A stretch of 64,000 bases of DNA from NCBI RefSeq assembly GCF_029846715.1, contig NZ_JARVWW010000005.1, positions 1 to 64,000 of the forward strand. Reading direction: 5' to 3'. Of this stretch, positions 9,289-18,711 are shown one piece after another (position 1 is the stretch's first letter; each line of letters opens with the position of its first letter). The notes beneath the pieces were generated by a model. The model had not been told where the DNA came from, made no database searches, and worked only from the letters and a program-made list of their open reading frames with translations. The position numbers and the translations under genes are program-made. The stretch comes from Bradyrhizobium nivariense (GTDB lineage: Bacteria > Pseudomonadota > Alphaproteobacteria > Rhizobiales > Xanthobacteraceae).

Positions 9289-10788
9289 ATGTTCCCCAAG
9301 CCGAAATCCGTGTTGCTGCCCAACACCTACGCCTTCGAATCCGAGCCGATGGTGAAGGCCACGGGCTTTCGCGAATACGACGCGCGTTGGCTGTTCCAAA
9401 AAGAAATCAACCTGATGGGAATCCAGGCGCTCGGCATGGGGCTGGGTGCGCTGATCGCCGAGCTCGGTGTCAGCCGAGAGATCGTCACGGGTCATGATTT
9501 CCGCGGCTATTCGGCCTCGATCAAATATGCGCTGATCTCCGGCCTGATGGCAGCCGGCTGCAAGGTACACGACATCGGGCTCGCGGTGACGCCGATGGCC
9601 TATTTCGCGCAGTTCGACCTCGACGTGCCCTGCTGCGCCATGGTCACGGCCTCGCACAACGACAATGGCTGGACCGGCGTGAAGATGGGCGCCAACCGTC
9701 CGCTGACCTTCGGCCCCGACGAGATGACGCGGCTGAAGGAGATCGTGCTGGGCGCCGAGTTCAAGAACAAGGCCGGCGGCTCCTATCAATTCCACGAGAA
9801 CTATCCGGCGCGCTACATCGCCGATCTCACCAGCCGTCCGAAGCTTAAGCGCAAGCTCAAGGTCGTCGCGGCCTGCGGCAACGGCACCGCCGGCGCGTTC
9901 GCGCCGCAGGTGCTGGAGGCGATCGGCTGCGAGGTGATCCCGCTCGACACCGAGCTCGATCACACCTTCCCGAAATACAATCCGAACCCTGAAGACATGG
10001 AGATGCTGCACGCAATCCGCGACGCGGTGCTGCAGCACAAGGCCGATGTCGGTCTCGGCTTCGACGGTGACGGCGATCGCTGCGGCGTCGTCGACAACAC
10101 CGGCGAGGAGATCTTTGCCGACAAGGTCGGCGTGATGCTGGCGCGCGACATGTCGGCGATCCACAAGGACGCGCAGTTCGTCGTCGACGTGAAGTCGACC
10201 GGCCTGTTCGTGACCGATCCGGTGCTACAGAAGCAGGGTGCGAAGGTCGCCTACTGGAAGACCGGACATTCTTACATGAAGCGCCGCACCCACGAGATGG
10301 GCGCGCTCGCCGGCTTCGAGAAGTCCGGCCACTTCTTCTTCAACAAGCCGTACGGCCGCGGCTATGACGACGGCCTGGTCTCGGCGATCGCGATCTGCGA
10401 CATGCTCGACCGCGCGCCGGGCAAGTCGATGGCCGACCTGAAGGACGCGCTGCCAAAAACCTGGTCGTCGCCGACCATGTCGCCGCATTGCGCGGACGAG
10501 GTCAAATACGGCGTCATCGACGCCGTGGTGAAGCATTTTGAAGGCCTGCACGCCAAGGGCGCCAAGATCGGCGGCCAGTCGATCCGCGACCTCGTCACCG
10601 TCAACGGCGTGCGCGTCACGGTCGAGGACGGAAGCTGGGGCCTGGTACGCGCTTCCTCCAACAAGCCCGAACTCGTCGTCGTGGTCGAGAGCCCGGTGTC
10701 CGAGCAGCGCATGCGCGACATGTTCGAGATGGTGGACAGCGTGCTGCGCACGCATCCCGAAGTCGGCGCGTACAATCAGAAGATTTGA
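9289..10788 (+). CDS. Phosphomannomutase/phosphoglucomutase
   Basis: Alpha-D-phosphohexomutase of 499 residues that interconverts 6-phospho and 1-phospho sugars to feed GDP-mannose or UDP-glucose synthesis. The phosphorylated serine is Ser122 in TASHND. The metal-binding loop DGDGDR is at 259-264, a sugar-binding EKSGHFFF segment is near residue 344, and the C-terminal phosphate-binding domain is present. Whether mannose or glucose is preferred cannot be decided from sequence. It stands alone with about 190 bp of upstream DNA and a family A repeat downstream. Confidence 0.93.
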   Translation: MFPKPKSVLLPNTYAFESEPMVKATGFREYDARWLFQKEINLMGIQALGMGLGALIAELGVSREIVTGHDFRGYSASIKYALISGLMAAGCKVHDIGLAVTPMAYFAQFDLDVPCCAMVTASHNDNGWTGVKMGANRPLTFGPDEMTRLKEIVLGAEFKNKAGGSYQFHENYPARYIADLTSRPKLKRKLKVVAACGNGTAGAFAPQVLEAIGCEVIPLDTELDHTFPKYNPNPEDMEMLHAIRDAVLQHKADVGLGFDGDGDRCGVVDNTGEEIFADKVGVMLARDMSAIHKDAQFVVDVKSTGLFVTDPVLQKQGAKVAYWKTGHSYMKRRTHEMGALAGFEKSGHFFFNKPYGRGYDDGLVSAIAICDMLDRAPGKSMADLKDALPKTWSSPTMSPHCADEVKYGVIDAVVKHFEGLHAKGAKIGGQSIRDLVTVNGVRVTVEDGSWGLVRASSNKPELVVVVESPVSEQRMRDMFEMVDSVLRTHPEVGAYNQKI

Positions 10789-10823
10789 GGTGTAAGCGAG
10801 CGCAGGCGTCGCCACATCCACCG

Positions 10824-10926
10824 CGTCATGCCCCGCGTAGGCGGGGCATCCAGTACGCCGCGGCCTCTCGGTTTACCGCGGGCGCTACGGAGTACTGGAT
10901 CGCCCGGTCGAGCCGGGCGATGACAG
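10824..10926. repeat. Palindromic intergenic repeat, family A copy 2
   Basis: About 103 bp. Left arm GTCATGCCCCGCGTAGGCGG followed by CATCCAGTACGCC; right arm TACTGGATCGCCC and GGGCGATGACAG. It sits tail-to-tail between the phosphohexomutase and the Lrp-type gene and could act as a two-way terminator. Confidence 0.9.
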
Positions 10927-10943
10927 CTTCTTGTGGTGAGACC

Positions 10944-11453
10944 CTAAGCCGCGACCACCGCCGGGATCGGCAGCGTGGTCACCGACTTGATCTTCTCCAT
11001 CGCGAAGCGCGAGGTGACGTTCTTCAGCGGCACGGCGCTGATCAGCTTCTTGTAGAACACGTCATAGGCCTGCATGTCCGCGACGACGACGCGCAGCATG
11101 TAGTCGACGTCGCCGGCCATGCGATAGAACTCCATCACCTCGGGCATGGCGCTGACGGCTTCGGCGAACTTCTTCAGCCAGGCGTCGGAATGGTCGGCGC
11201 TCTCCACCGACACGAACACGGAGATGCCGAGCCCGATCTTGTTCTGGTCGACCAGGGCCACCCGCTTGATGATCACGCCGTCGGCCTCCAGGCGCTGGAT
11301 GCGCTTCCAGCAGGGGGTCGAGGACAGGCCGACGCGGTCGCCGATCTCGGCGACGGACAGGGAGGCATCGTCCTGGAGGACCATCAGAATCTTGCGGTCG
11401 ATGGCGTCGAGGCGGCGGCTGGTCTCGGGGAGTTGGACAGCGAGATCGGTCAT
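10944..11453 (-). CDS. Lrp/AsnC family transcriptional regulator
   Basis: 169-residue feast/famine regulator. The N-terminal winged helix-turn-helix contains LDAIDRKILMVLQDD and the recognition segment VGLSSTPCWKRIQRL. The C-terminal RAM/AsnC ligand-binding domain includes VEFYRMAGDVDYMLRV-like sequence (here MEFYRMAGDVDYMLRVV). Relatives bind amino acids and regulate their transport or breakdown. I start at the ATG at 11453; a TTG eight codons upstream gives an unlikely lead. Its target is not evident, though the amino-acid-type ABC operon lies 3 kb away. Confidence 0.93.
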   Translation of the reverse strand: MTDLAVQLPETSRRLDAIDRKILMVLQDDASLSVAEIGDRVGLSSTPCWKRIQRLEADGVIIKRVALVDQNKIGLGISVFVSVESADHSDAWLKKFAEAVSAMPEVMEFYRMAGDVDYMLRVVVADMQAYDVFYKKLISAVPLKNVTSRFAMEKIKSVTTLPIPAVVAA

Positions 11454-11520
11454 TTGCAGAACTTTGTTCCATTTCAAGGGTCAATTTCCCTGATATAGAG
11501 AAAATCCTTCTATAGCAAGC

Positions 11521-12474
11521 CTATAATCTTGGCGCCCGGTCGTGTGCCGCCGCCGGCGGCATGCTCAAAAACTCTTCGACTTCAATACGTTGCGGGGAGG
11601 CCAGGCCGCCACCGTGGCGGGTGCATTTCAACGCTGCGGCGGCCGCGGCGAATTGCAGCGCCTCCTTCACGTCGCTGCCTTCGGCGAGGCGAAGCGTGAA
11701 GGCGCTATGGAAGACGTCGCCGGCGCCGAGCGTATCGACCGCCTGAACCGCGAACGCCGGGGTCTCCTCCAGCTCCCCGGCTTCGTTCAGCCAGATCGTG
11801 CCGCGCGGGCCGCGGGTGGCGGCGAGGAAGGCGGGCGTGAGCGCGGCCAAGCGCTTCAACGCCTCGCCGTCATCGGCGATGCCGGCGGTCTCCTGCACCT
11901 GCTCACTGGCAAACAGCAGGTGCGAGGCGGCCGTGAGCAGGCTGTCCTGCAACGACATCGCGCGATCGACGCCGACGATGACGGCAATGCCGCGCCGGCG
12001 TGCCTCGGTGCAGAGCGAGGTCGCGAACGCGGCGCAGCGGCTTTCGACCAGAACCGCCCGGCAATCGGCGAGCAGTGTGTCGGCGTCGGGCAGCTTCACG
12101 GTCGACAACGCGGGATCGCGATAGATGGTGAGCGTCCGTTCGCCCGAGGGCTCGATCATGATCGCCGAGACGGGCGTCGTGAGCCCCGGCATGCGCACGA
12201 TGTGTGTGGTCTCGATACCTTCGGCGGTCATCCGTTCGAGGACGAAGCTGCTCGACATCTCCCTGGCATCGCCCATGGGGCCCGCGAAGGAGACGCGGCC
12301 ACCAACCCGCGCGATGGCGATCGCGGCATTGAGCGCGTTGCCGCCGCAGATCTCCGCGAGATGGCTGGCATTCGCCTTGCTGCCGCGCGCGGGCACAGCA
12401 TCGACACGAAAGGTCAGGTCGCGCACGGGAATGCCGATGCAGAGGATGCGCGGCGCGATCCCTGATGCAGCCAT
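11521..12474 (-). CDS. PfkB-family carbohydrate kinase
   Basis: 317-residue ribokinase-fold kinase. The N-terminal half has the substrate-side GGNALNAAIAIARVGG. The C-terminal signature AVDTLGAGDVFHSAF carries the catalytic Asp and the anion-hole glycines. The family phosphorylates sugars or nucleosides such as ribose, fructose or 2-keto-3-deoxygluconate; the substrate cannot be assigned here. It starts 13 bp after the nudC stop, so it is probably the third gene of a HIT-nudC-kinase transcript. Confidence 0.88.
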   Translation of the reverse strand: MAASGIAPRILCIGIPVRDLTFRVDAVPARGSKANASHLAEICGGNALNAAIAIARVGGRVSFAGPMGDAREMSSSFVLERMTAEGIETTHIVRMPGLTTPVSAIMIEPSGERTLTIYRDPALSTVKLPDADTLLADCRAVLVESRCAAFATSLCTEARRRGIAVIVGVDRAMSLQDSLLTAASHLLFASEQVQETAGIADDGEALKRLAALTPAFLAATRGPRGTIWLNEAGELEETPAFAVQAVDTLGAGDVFHSAFTLRLAEGSDVKEALQFAAAAAALKCTRHGGGLASPQRIEVEEFLSMPPAAAHDRAPRL

Positions 12475-12487
12475 CGGCAGTCTCAGC

Positions 12488-13432
12488 TCAAGTGCCGCTC
12501 TTGTCGTGCACCCAGCGGCCGAGCAGGTGATGGGCGATGGCGAACGGGTGCGGACCGGCGAGCCCGTCGGGATGCGTCCGCGCCAGCATCAGGGCGGCCT
12601 CCTCGCGCGTGAACCAGCGCGCATCCTCCAGCTCGGAATGATCGACGACGATGTCCTCGCTCACGGCACGCGCGCTGCAGCCGATCATCAGTGAGGACGG
12701 ATAGGGCCATGGCTGGGTCATGTAATACTGCACGTCGGTGCAGCGGATCCCCGACTCTTCGAGGATTTCGCGGCGTACCGCGTCCTCGATGGTCTCGGCG
12801 GCCTCGACGAAGCCGGCGAGGCACGAATACATGCCAGGCGGAAACTGCTTCTGGCGGCCGAGCAGGCATTTTTCGCCGGAGGCGACGTGCATGATCACGA
12901 CAGGGTCAGTGCGCGGGAAATGCTCGGCCTTGCAACTCGGGCACTCCCGCTTCCAGCCGCCTTCCTTCATCCCGGTACGCGTGCCGCAATTGGCGCAATA
13001 GCCGTGGCGCTGATGCCAACCCACCATCGACTTCGCCATTGCGATCGCCGACAGCTCCTGCGGCGGTACCGCGCCCTGCATCGCCATGCCGCGCAGCTCG
13101 GTGACGGCGTAATCGTCGCGGCCGATCAGCTTCTCGGACGCGGCCTGCGACAAGCCCATCCCGAACATCGCGGCGCCGTCGCGTAGACCTAAGAAGATCG
13201 TGCCGGGATTGGCGCCGCATTTCAGCGCCTCGTCGATCGACAGCAGGGCGCGCACGTCTTCGCCCTCGCGCTTCACCAGCAGCGAGTCGCGGTAGACGAC
13301 ATAGGCGCGCGACGACGGCTTCTGCTCCATCGCGAACAGCTTTTCGTCGTCGCGGCGCAGATGCGCGGCGCGGTCGAGGACGTTGGTGACGAAGGCCGGT
13401 TGTCCCAGCGGAAACGAGTTGAATGCTGACAT
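12488..13432 (-). CDS. nudC: NADH pyrophosphatase (NAD-capped RNA hydrolase)
   Basis: 314-residue Nudix hydrolase that cleaves NAD(H) to NMN(H) and AMP and, in the characterised family, removes NAD caps from RNA. An N-terminal NudC domain is followed by a zinc ribbon (CANC...CPSC) and the Nudix box (GFVEAAETIEDAVRREILEE is its core). The NudC-specific SQPWPFP-type motif is present as TQPWPYPSS. The start is the ATG at 13432; a TTG five codons upstream is less likely. It lies 11 bp downstream of the HIT gene. Confidence 0.95.
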   Translation of the reverse strand: MSAFNSFPLGQPAFVTNVLDRAAHLRRDDEKLFAMEQKPSSRAYVVYRDSLLVKREGEDVRALLSIDEALKCGANPGTIFLGLRDGAAMFGMGLSQAASEKLIGRDDYAVTELRGMAMQGAVPPQELSAIAMAKSMVGWHQRHGYCANCGTRTGMKEGGWKRECPSCKAEHFPRTDPVVIMHVASGEKCLLGRQKQFPPGMYSCLAGFVEAAETIEDAVRREILEESGIRCTDVQYYMTQPWPYPSSLMIGCSARAVSEDIVVDHSELEDARWFTREEAALMLARTHPDGLAGPHPFAIAHHLLGRWVHDKSGT

Positions 13433-13443
13433 TTCTTGTTCTT

Positions 13444-13863
13444 TCAACCCAACCAGATCTTGCGGCGAAGCTCGCTGATGAAATTCTGCACCTCTGTGGC
13501 GTCGTGCGCCAAGGGCTGCATCACGCCCCAGACCGGCCGCGGCCAGGCGGCGTCACCGGTGCGGCGCGCGATGATGTGGACGTGAAGCTGCGGCACGAGG
13601 TTGCCGAGCGCTGCGATATTGAGCTTGTCGCATCTGGTGATCTCCTTCAGCGCGCGCGAGACGCGGGAGATCTCCGTCATCAATTGCGCCTGCTGCACCT
13701 CGTCGAGATCGATGATCTCGACCGCGTCCGCGCGCCGCGGCACCAGCAGCAGCCAGGGATAATGCGCGTCCTTGATGACCAATATCTTGGACAGCGGCAA
13801 ATCGCCGATGTCGATAGTGTCCTCTTTCAGGCGGGAGTGCAGCGACCAGGCGGGATCAGACAT
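13444..13863 (-). CDS. HIT domain protein
   Basis: 139-residue histidine-triad-fold protein. The triad region reads QLHVHIIAR, so the first His of HxHxH is Gln while the other two, including the residue that is the usual nucleophile, are kept. It has a typical N-terminal strand with LSKILVIKDAHYPWLLLVPR. Family members hydrolyse nucleotide phosphoramidates or dinucleotides. It is first in a probable operon with nudC, another nucleotide hydrolase. I start at the ATG at 13863; upstream in-frame codons lie in non-coding sequence. Confidence 0.88.
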   Translation of the reverse strand: MSDPAWSLHSRLKEDTIDIGDLPLSKILVIKDAHYPWLLLVPRRADAVEIIDLDEVQQAQLMTEISRVSRALKEITRCDKLNIAALGNLVPQLHVHIIARRTGDAAWPRPVWGVMQPLAHDATEVQNFISELRRKIWLG

Positions 13864-13965
13864 ATGAGTTTCCAAAGGCCCGATGGGGCGGCTTGTTTGG
13901 CCTGACCATACGATACCGAGTCCCATAGGGGAAGGATCGCGCTCCGCTGCCGCTGCATACGCGGT

Positions 13966-14097
13966 CGTCGTCCTGGACAAGCGAAGCGCTGATCCAGGAC
14001 CCATCACCACAGGGTTTGGTTTGGCGACGACTCGCGGTTACGAGTTCGCGCCGTACTTCTTCCTGGGGTAATGGGTCCTGGCTTTCGCCAGGACGAC
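13966..14097. repeat. Palindromic intergenic repeat, family C copy 1
   Basis: About 132 bp. The left arm is GTCGTCCTGGACAAGCG with ATCCAGGACCCAT. The right arm is ATGGGTCCTGGC followed by TTTCGCCAGGACGAC. It lies between the HIT gene and the end of the enolase-family gene. Related copies are at 30.8 and 31.7 kb. Confidence 0.85.
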
Positions 14098-14105
14098 ATC
14101 GTGGC

Positions 14106-15233
14106 TTACGCCTCCGCCAGCACGCGCGCGTTGGCGCGGACCGAGGCTTCGGTGACGCGGATGCCGAGGCCGGGGCCATCGGGCACCACGACGTGGCCGC
14201 CGCGATTCGCGACGCGCTCTTCGAGCACGTCCTCGGTCAGCACATGATGCGGCATGTAGAATTCGCAACCAAGCGAGATCCCCGGCGTCGCCGCGATCAG
14301 CTGCGTGCCGGCGGCCAGCCCAATGCCGCCCTCCCACAGCGTGCCGCCATAGCCGGGTAGACCGGCGATGTCGGCGATCGCCATGATCGCCTGCGCCTCG
14401 AACAGGCCGCCGGCCTTCATCAGCTTGATCGAGACGGCGTCTGCCGCCTCGCGGCGCACCACCTCCATCATGTCGCGGCGGTCGAAGCAGCTTTCGTCGG
14501 CGAGCACGGGCGTTTCCAGCGCCGCGGTGAGCTGCGCCATCACGTCGAGATATTTGCGCGGCACGGGCTGCTCGATGAAGGTCGGCGCAAACTGCTCGAT
14601 ATCGCGCAGGATCTTGATGGCGCCGAACGGCGCCAGCGCCTGGTTGTAGTCGACGCGAAGGTCGACCTTGTCGCCGAACTCGTTGCGGATCGCCTCGAGA
14701 TGATCGAGATCCTCGCGATGCGGCTTCACGCCGGTCTTGACCTTGTAGATGACGTTGCCGTCCGGAACCATTTTCCGCATGCGCTCGAGGTCGGCGGCGA
14801 AATCCGGATCGGCGATGGAGAACGACAGCGGGATCGTGTCGCGCACGCGGCCGCCCAGCAGGTCGGCAACCGAAAGTCCCGACGACTTGCCGACGATGTC
14901 GAGGAGCGCCATTTCGATCGCGACCTTGGCCTCGGCATGTCCGACCAGCGCGCGATCGAGCTCGGCCGTCAGCGCGCGGATGCGGCGCACCGGCTTGCCG
15001 AGCACGATTCCGCGCAAATAAATGTCGAGCGCGGAAAACGCTGCTTCCGGCGTCCCCGTAAACACCTCCCATGGCGCCGCCTCGCCCCAGCCGACCACGC
15101 CGTCGCTCGAGGTGAGCTCGATCAGCACACGTTTAACCGTACCCTTGACGTTGCCGACGCCCTGGAGGCGCGCCATCTTGATCGGACTCTCGATCAGGAA
15201 AAGCCTGATGCGCTCGACGGTCGCTTCGGTCAT
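14106..15233 (-). CDS. Muconate-cycloisomerase-like enolase superfamily protein
   Basis: 375-residue member of the muconate lactonising subgroup. An N-terminal capping domain precedes a TIM barrel with the full catalytic set: KVK (Lys164, Lys166), metal ligands Asp195 (VDYNQA), Glu221 (EQPVPR) and Asp246 (DESCF), and the barrel lysine Lys270 (KLMKAGG). Such enzymes lactonise cis,cis-muconate, epimerise dipeptides or racemise N-acyl amino acids. The substrate here is unknown; association with an amino-acid-type transporter makes an amino acid or carboxylate derivative plausible. Its ATG overlaps the stop of the SDR gene by four bases, so the two are translationally coupled. Confidence 0.88.
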   Translation of the reverse strand: MTEATVERIRLFLIESPIKMARLQGVGNVKGTVKRVLIELTSSDGVVGWGEAAPWEVFTGTPEAAFSALDIYLRGIVLGKPVRRIRALTAELDRALVGHAEAKVAIEMALLDIVGKSSGLSVADLLGGRVRDTIPLSFSIADPDFAADLERMRKMVPDGNVIYKVKTGVKPHREDLDHLEAIRNEFGDKVDLRVDYNQALAPFGAIKILRDIEQFAPTFIEQPVPRKYLDVMAQLTAALETPVLADESCFDRRDMMEVVRREAADAVSIKLMKAGGLFEAQAIMAIADIAGLPGYGGTLWEGGIGLAAGTQLIAATPGISLGCEFYMPHHVLTEDVLEERVANRGGHVVVPDGPGLGIRVTEASVRANARVLAEA

Positions 15234-15985
15234 GTCAGGCCTCCATTGACATGCCAGATCTGGCCGGTGACGTACGATGCTTTTGGTGACGCCAGGAAGG
15301 CGATGATCTCGGCCACTTCCTCCGGCCGCCCGCGGCGGCGCATCGGGATCAGCGCCTCGGTCGCGGCAATCTGCTCGGGTGAAAGCCGGCTCTCGCTCGG
15401 CTTGTCCTTGAGGATGAGGCCCGGTGCAACTGCGTTGACGGTGATGCCGTCCTTGGCGAGCTCGACCGCAGTGAGGCGCACCAAGGCTTCCAGCGCGGAG
15501 CGGCTCGCGGCCGTCGCGGCAAACGGGGCGAACTCGGGCCGGATCGCATGCGCGACGAATGAGGATACCGCCACGATCCGCGCATCTCGCCCTGCACGCA
15601 GCAGCGGCAGCGCGGCGTCCACCAACCGTGTGAACGCCAGCGCCGATTCGTCCATCGCCTGGCGGAACTGATCCGCCGGCGTGCCGATCGCGCTGCCGCG
15701 CCGGGCATGACCACCAACCAGAATCAGTCCATCGAGCCGGCCGAAGGCGCGTTGCGTAGCGGCGACGGCATCGGTGACCGCGGCTTCCTCGGCGAGATCG
15801 CCGAGGCATTTTGCGACGATCGCGCCTTGCGCTTCGGCTTCCGCTGCCGTGGCGTCGAGGCCGGCTGCGTTGGAGCGCGTATGGAGCAGCAGCGCGGTGC
15901 CGGGCGCCGCGAGCAGTTTTGCGGTGGCGCGGCCGATGCCGCTGGCGGCGCCGGTGACGAGGTAGACCCGATCGATATCTGGCAT
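15230..15985 (-). CDS. SDR-fold protein lacking the catalytic Tyr/Lys
   Basis: 251-residue short-chain dehydrogenase/reductase fold. The nucleotide-binding TGAASGIG (residues 11-18) is intact and the C-terminal PxxVAxxxxFLAS..VTGQxWxVNGG pattern is present. The catalytic residues are not: the Tyr position is Thr158 and the Lys position Arg162 ([10 protein letters not shown] where AAYSASKAAL is usual). The NNAG stretch is also degenerate (LVGGHA), although the serine SS at 141-142 remains. It may be a non-redox binding or regulatory subunit, or use unusual chemistry. Its ATG overlaps the ATPase stop by one base (TGATG). Confidence 0.85.
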   Translation of the reverse strand: MPDIDRVYLVTGAASGIGRATAKLLAAPGTALLLHTRSNAAGLDATAAEAEAQGAIVAKCLGDLAEEAAVTDAVAATQRAFGRLDGLILVGGHARRGSAIGTPADQFRQAMDESALAFTRLVDAALPLLRAGRDARIVAVSSFVAHAIRPEFAPFAATAASRSALEALVRLTAVELAKDGITVNAVAPGLILKDKPSESRLSPEQIAATEALIPMRRRGRPEEVAEIIAFLASPKASYVTGQIWHVNGGLT

Positions 15986-16782
15986 CACGATGCTGTATTG
16001 GCCGGCGGCAGCGCGCCGGTGCGGTGGAAATGGCTGAGGAAGGCGCGCGTCGCTGCCTGCTGCGGATTGTCGATGACCTGCCGCGCCGGACCTTCCTCGA
16101 CGACGATGCCGTCGCGCATGAAGATGAGGCGGTCGGCGACCTCGCGGGCAAAGGCGATTTCGTGGGTCACGATCACCATGGTCATGCCCTCGGACGCCAG
16201 CCGTTGGATGACGCTGAGCACCTCGCCGACGAGCTCGGGATCGAGCGCCGAGGTTGCTTCGTCGAACAGCATCACGTCCGGCTCCATCGCGAGCGCGCGG
16301 GCGATCGCGACGCGCTGCTTCTGTCCACCGGACAATGTCGCAGGATACTGATCGGCTTTCTCTGCTAGGCCCACCTTCGCGAGTTGGGCCCGCGCCAGCT
16401 TCTCGGCGTCGGCCCTGGCCATGCGCCGCACCGTGACCGGTCCCTCCATCACGTTCTGGAGCGTCGTCATGTGCGGGAACAGATTGAAATGCTGGAACAC
16501 CATGCCGGTGGTGGCGCGGAATTTTGCCAACGTCTTGACATCGGGGAGCTTCGCACCCTCGCCGAACGAAAAGCGGGTGTCGCCGACGCGGACGCTGCCG
16601 CCGTCGGGCGCGACCAGGAGATTGACGCAGCGGAGCAGCGTCGATTTGCCGGAGCCGGACGGGCCGATCAGCGCCACGACGCCGCCCTTGGCGACGTCGA
16701 GGCTGATGCTCTTCAGGACCTCGTTGCTGCCAAAGCTCTTGCGCAGCGCCCGGATCTCGATCTTGGAAGGGGTGTCGCTCAT
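15985..16782 (-). CDS. Polar amino acid-type ABC transporter ATPase
   Basis: 265-residue ATP-binding subunit of the GlnQ/HisP type. Walker A is GPSGSGKS at 40-47, the Q-loop region reads [14 protein letters not shown], the signature is [15 protein letters not shown], Walker B plus D-loop is [14 protein letters not shown], and the H-loop is VIVTHE. It powers uptake through the neighbouring permease at the inner membrane. Its start overlaps the permease stop by four bases. Confidence 0.95.
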   Translation of the reverse strand: MSDTPSKIEIRALRKSFGSNEVLKSISLDVAKGGVVALIGPSGSGKSTLLRCVNLLVAPDGGSVRVGDTRFSFGEGAKLPDVKTLAKFRATTGMVFQHFNLFPHMTTLQNVMEGPVTVRRMARADAEKLARAQLAKVGLAEKADQYPATLSGGQKQRVAIARALAMEPDVMLFDEATSALDPELVGEVLSVIQRLASEGMTMVIVTHEIAFAREVADRLIFMRDGIVVEEGPARQVIDNPQQAATRAFLSHFHRTGALPPANTAS

Positions 16783-17441
16783 TCGCTGACCGCCAGTCGT
16801 TTCTCGCCGCGCCGGGCAAGGATGGTCAGGGGGATCAGGATCGCCGCGTAAGCGACCGCGACCGCCGTGTAGGTCTCGAGCGGCCGGTAGCTGTCATGGG
16901 CGGCGACCTGGCTCTGATAGACCAGATCAGGCACCGCCAGCACCGAGACCAGCGAGGTGTTCTTGAACTGGATGATCGACTGGTTCATCAGCGCTGGGAT
17001 CATGCGCTTGATTGCCTGCGGCAGCACGATGCGCCGCATCGACTGGCCCGGCGTCATGCCGAGCGCGGCACCGGCTTCGGACTGGCCGCGGTCGATCGAG
17101 ATGATGCCGCCGCGGATGATCTCCGAATAGAACGAGCCGCCATAGAGCGAGAGCGCCAGCGCCGAGGCCGTGATCGGCGTCATCTCGACGCCGGCCAGGA
17201 TCGGCAGCGCGTAATAGAACCAGATCAGCTGCACCAGGATCGGCGTGCAGCGGAACGCCTCGATGAAAGTGAGCGCGACCAGGCGCACCGCTCGAAAGCG
17301 CGACAGGGTGCCGAACGCGCCGAACAGGCCGAAGACGAGACCGAGCACCACGATGACCACGGTGAAGCCGACGGTGACGCCAAGCCCGTTGAGAAAGAGC
17401 CAGCGATAGCTCCAGAGGATGCCGAAGTCCCACTGATACAT
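16779..17441 (-). CDS. Polar amino acid-type ABC transporter permease
   Basis: 220-residue inner-membrane permease of the HisMQ/GlnP family. It has about five hydrophobic segments and the EAA loop ([20 protein letters not shown]) that docks the ATPase. Only one permease gene is present, so a homodimeric channel is likely. I start at the ATG at 17441 ([10 protein letters not shown]); the longer open frame upstream runs through a palindromic repeat. Confidence 0.93.
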   Translation of the reverse strand: MYQWDFGILWSYRWLFLNGLGVTVGFTVVIVVLGLVFGLFGAFGTLSRFRAVRLVALTFIEAFRCTPILVQLIWFYYALPILAGVEMTPITASALALSLYGGSFYSEIIRGGIISIDRGQSEAGAALGMTPGQSMRRIVLPQAIKRMIPALMNQSIIQFKNTSLVSVLAVPDLVYQSQVAAHDSYRPLETYTAVAVAYAAILIPLTILARRGEKRLAVSE

Positions 17442-17499
17442 ATTCTTTCGGACCTCAGTCGCGAAGAAGTTTGGTTTGGCAGAGCGGCAGTCTCGCTGC

Positions 17500-17619
17500 A
17501 CCTCTCCCGCTTGCGGGAGAGGTCGGCGCGAAGCGCCGGGTGAGGGCTCTTTCCTCTGGGGAAGTCTTGCCAGCGGAGACACCCTCACCCCAGCCCTCTC
17601 CCGCAAGCGGGAGAGGGAG
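17500..17619. repeat. Palindromic repeat, family D copy 1
   Basis: 120 bp. CCTCTCCCGCTTGCGGGAGA at the left and CTCTCCCGCAAGCGGGAGAG at the right, with CCGGGTGAGGG / CCCTCACCCCAG inner arms. It lies inside the ABC operon, between the solute-binding and permease genes, where such a hairpin could stabilise the upstream mRNA and set a higher level of binding protein than of membrane parts. Confidence 0.88.
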
Positions 17620-17664
17620 CGCACCGCGCCTAGCGGATCGAACCCACCCCAAATTCATCACACG

Positions 17665-18519
17665 TTACAGCGAGACGCCCGGCGGAATGTCCGCCTCGGT
17701 CACGCCCACCAGCTCCATGTTGGTGATGATCGCGTTGCGGATGAAGCCGAGGCCCTTGTTGAAGTCGATCCAGGTGTTGACGTAGTCGCGCCAGGTCTTG
17801 TCGCTCTCGCGGCGGAAGCCGGCATTCGACGTGGTGGCGAAGATCGGCGTCGGCAGCACAAACTGGCCGAGCGAGGGGTTCTTCTTCAGCACCGTCAGCG
17901 ACAGCATGGTGATCAGGCACTGCGCGTCGACGCGGCCGGTCTGAAGCGCGGCGGTGGCGTCGTCGGCGGACTTCAGCCGCGAGATCTGCGCCTTCTGCGT
18001 CAGGCGGCTCACGACCTGGTCGTGCGAGGAACCCTGGTCGACCGCGATCTTGACGTCGGGCGAGTTCAGCTCGGCCCAGCTCTTCGGCTTGAAATCCTTC
18101 TTGCAGAGGATGCCGAAGGCGTTGTTGAAGACCGGCACCGAGAAGTCGATCACCAGCGCGCGCTTCGGGGTCGGATTGAGGCCGAAGAAGATGTCGATCT
18201 TGTTGGACTGCAGATCGAGCACCGAATTGCCCCAGGTGGTCTCGGTGATCTCGAGCTCGGCCTCCATGTCCTCGGCGAGCGCTTTCGCGATGTCGACGTA
18301 AAAGCCCTTCCACTGGCCGCTGGCGAGATCCTTCATGTAATAGGGCGCACCGCCGCCGACCGCGCCGATCCGCATCTTCTTGGTGCGGCGGATGCGGGCA
18401 AAGGTCGATTCGTTCGGATCGGCCGCCTGGGCCACGGCCGGGGACACCAGCGCGCCCGCGGTCGCTGCGCCAATGGCGCCAAGTCCGACAATCGATGCAA
18501 CATCACGACGTGTAACCAT
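17665..18519 (-). CDS. ABC transporter solute-binding protein (family 3), Tat-type leader
   Basis: 284-residue periplasmic binding protein. The leader MVTRRDVASIVGLGAIGAA has paired arginines and a moderate hydrophobic stretch, ending near PAVAQA; this looks like a Tat signal. The mature part has the bacterial extracellular solute-binding family 3 pattern, with GFYVDIAKALAEDM, DIFFGLNPTP-type and TPKRALVIDFSVPVF segments. It delivers a polar solute to the downstream permease and ATPase. The ATG at 18519 is preferred over the in-frame upstream codon because it places the leader first. Confidence 0.92.
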   Translation of the reverse strand: MVTRRDVASIVGLGAIGAATAGALVSPAVAQAADPNESTFARIRRTKKMRIGAVGGGAPYYMKDLASGQWKGFYVDIAKALAEDMEAELEITETTWGNSVLDLQSNKIDIFFGLNPTPKRALVIDFSVPVFNNAFGILCKKDFKPKSWAELNSPDVKIAVDQGSSHDQVVSRLTQKAQISRLKSADDATAALQTGRVDAQCLITMLSLTVLKKNPSLGQFVLPTPIFATTSNAGFRRESDKTWRDYVNTWIDFNKGLGFIRNAIITNMELVGVTEADIPPGVSL

Positions 18520-18711
18520 AGGGATCAATCGCTTTTCTGTTGGATGGAGTTCCGGCAGCGTTCTTACCAAGGTGCCTCCGGCAGTGAAAGCACAGCCTAT
18601 CGGCTGGGCAGACCGGGAATTGCCCGGATGCTGGGCAAGCGAGAACCAAGCCCAGCCCGTTCAAGCCGATACCCGCTTGCTTTCCGGTCCTTTTGGCCCC
18701 AAATAGGGACC

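Noticed and set aside
17500..17619. Possible CRISPR-like repeat unit
   Set aside because: Only two inverted arms of one palindrome, with no regularly spaced direct repeats, spacers or cas genes. No CRISPR array was seen anywhere.
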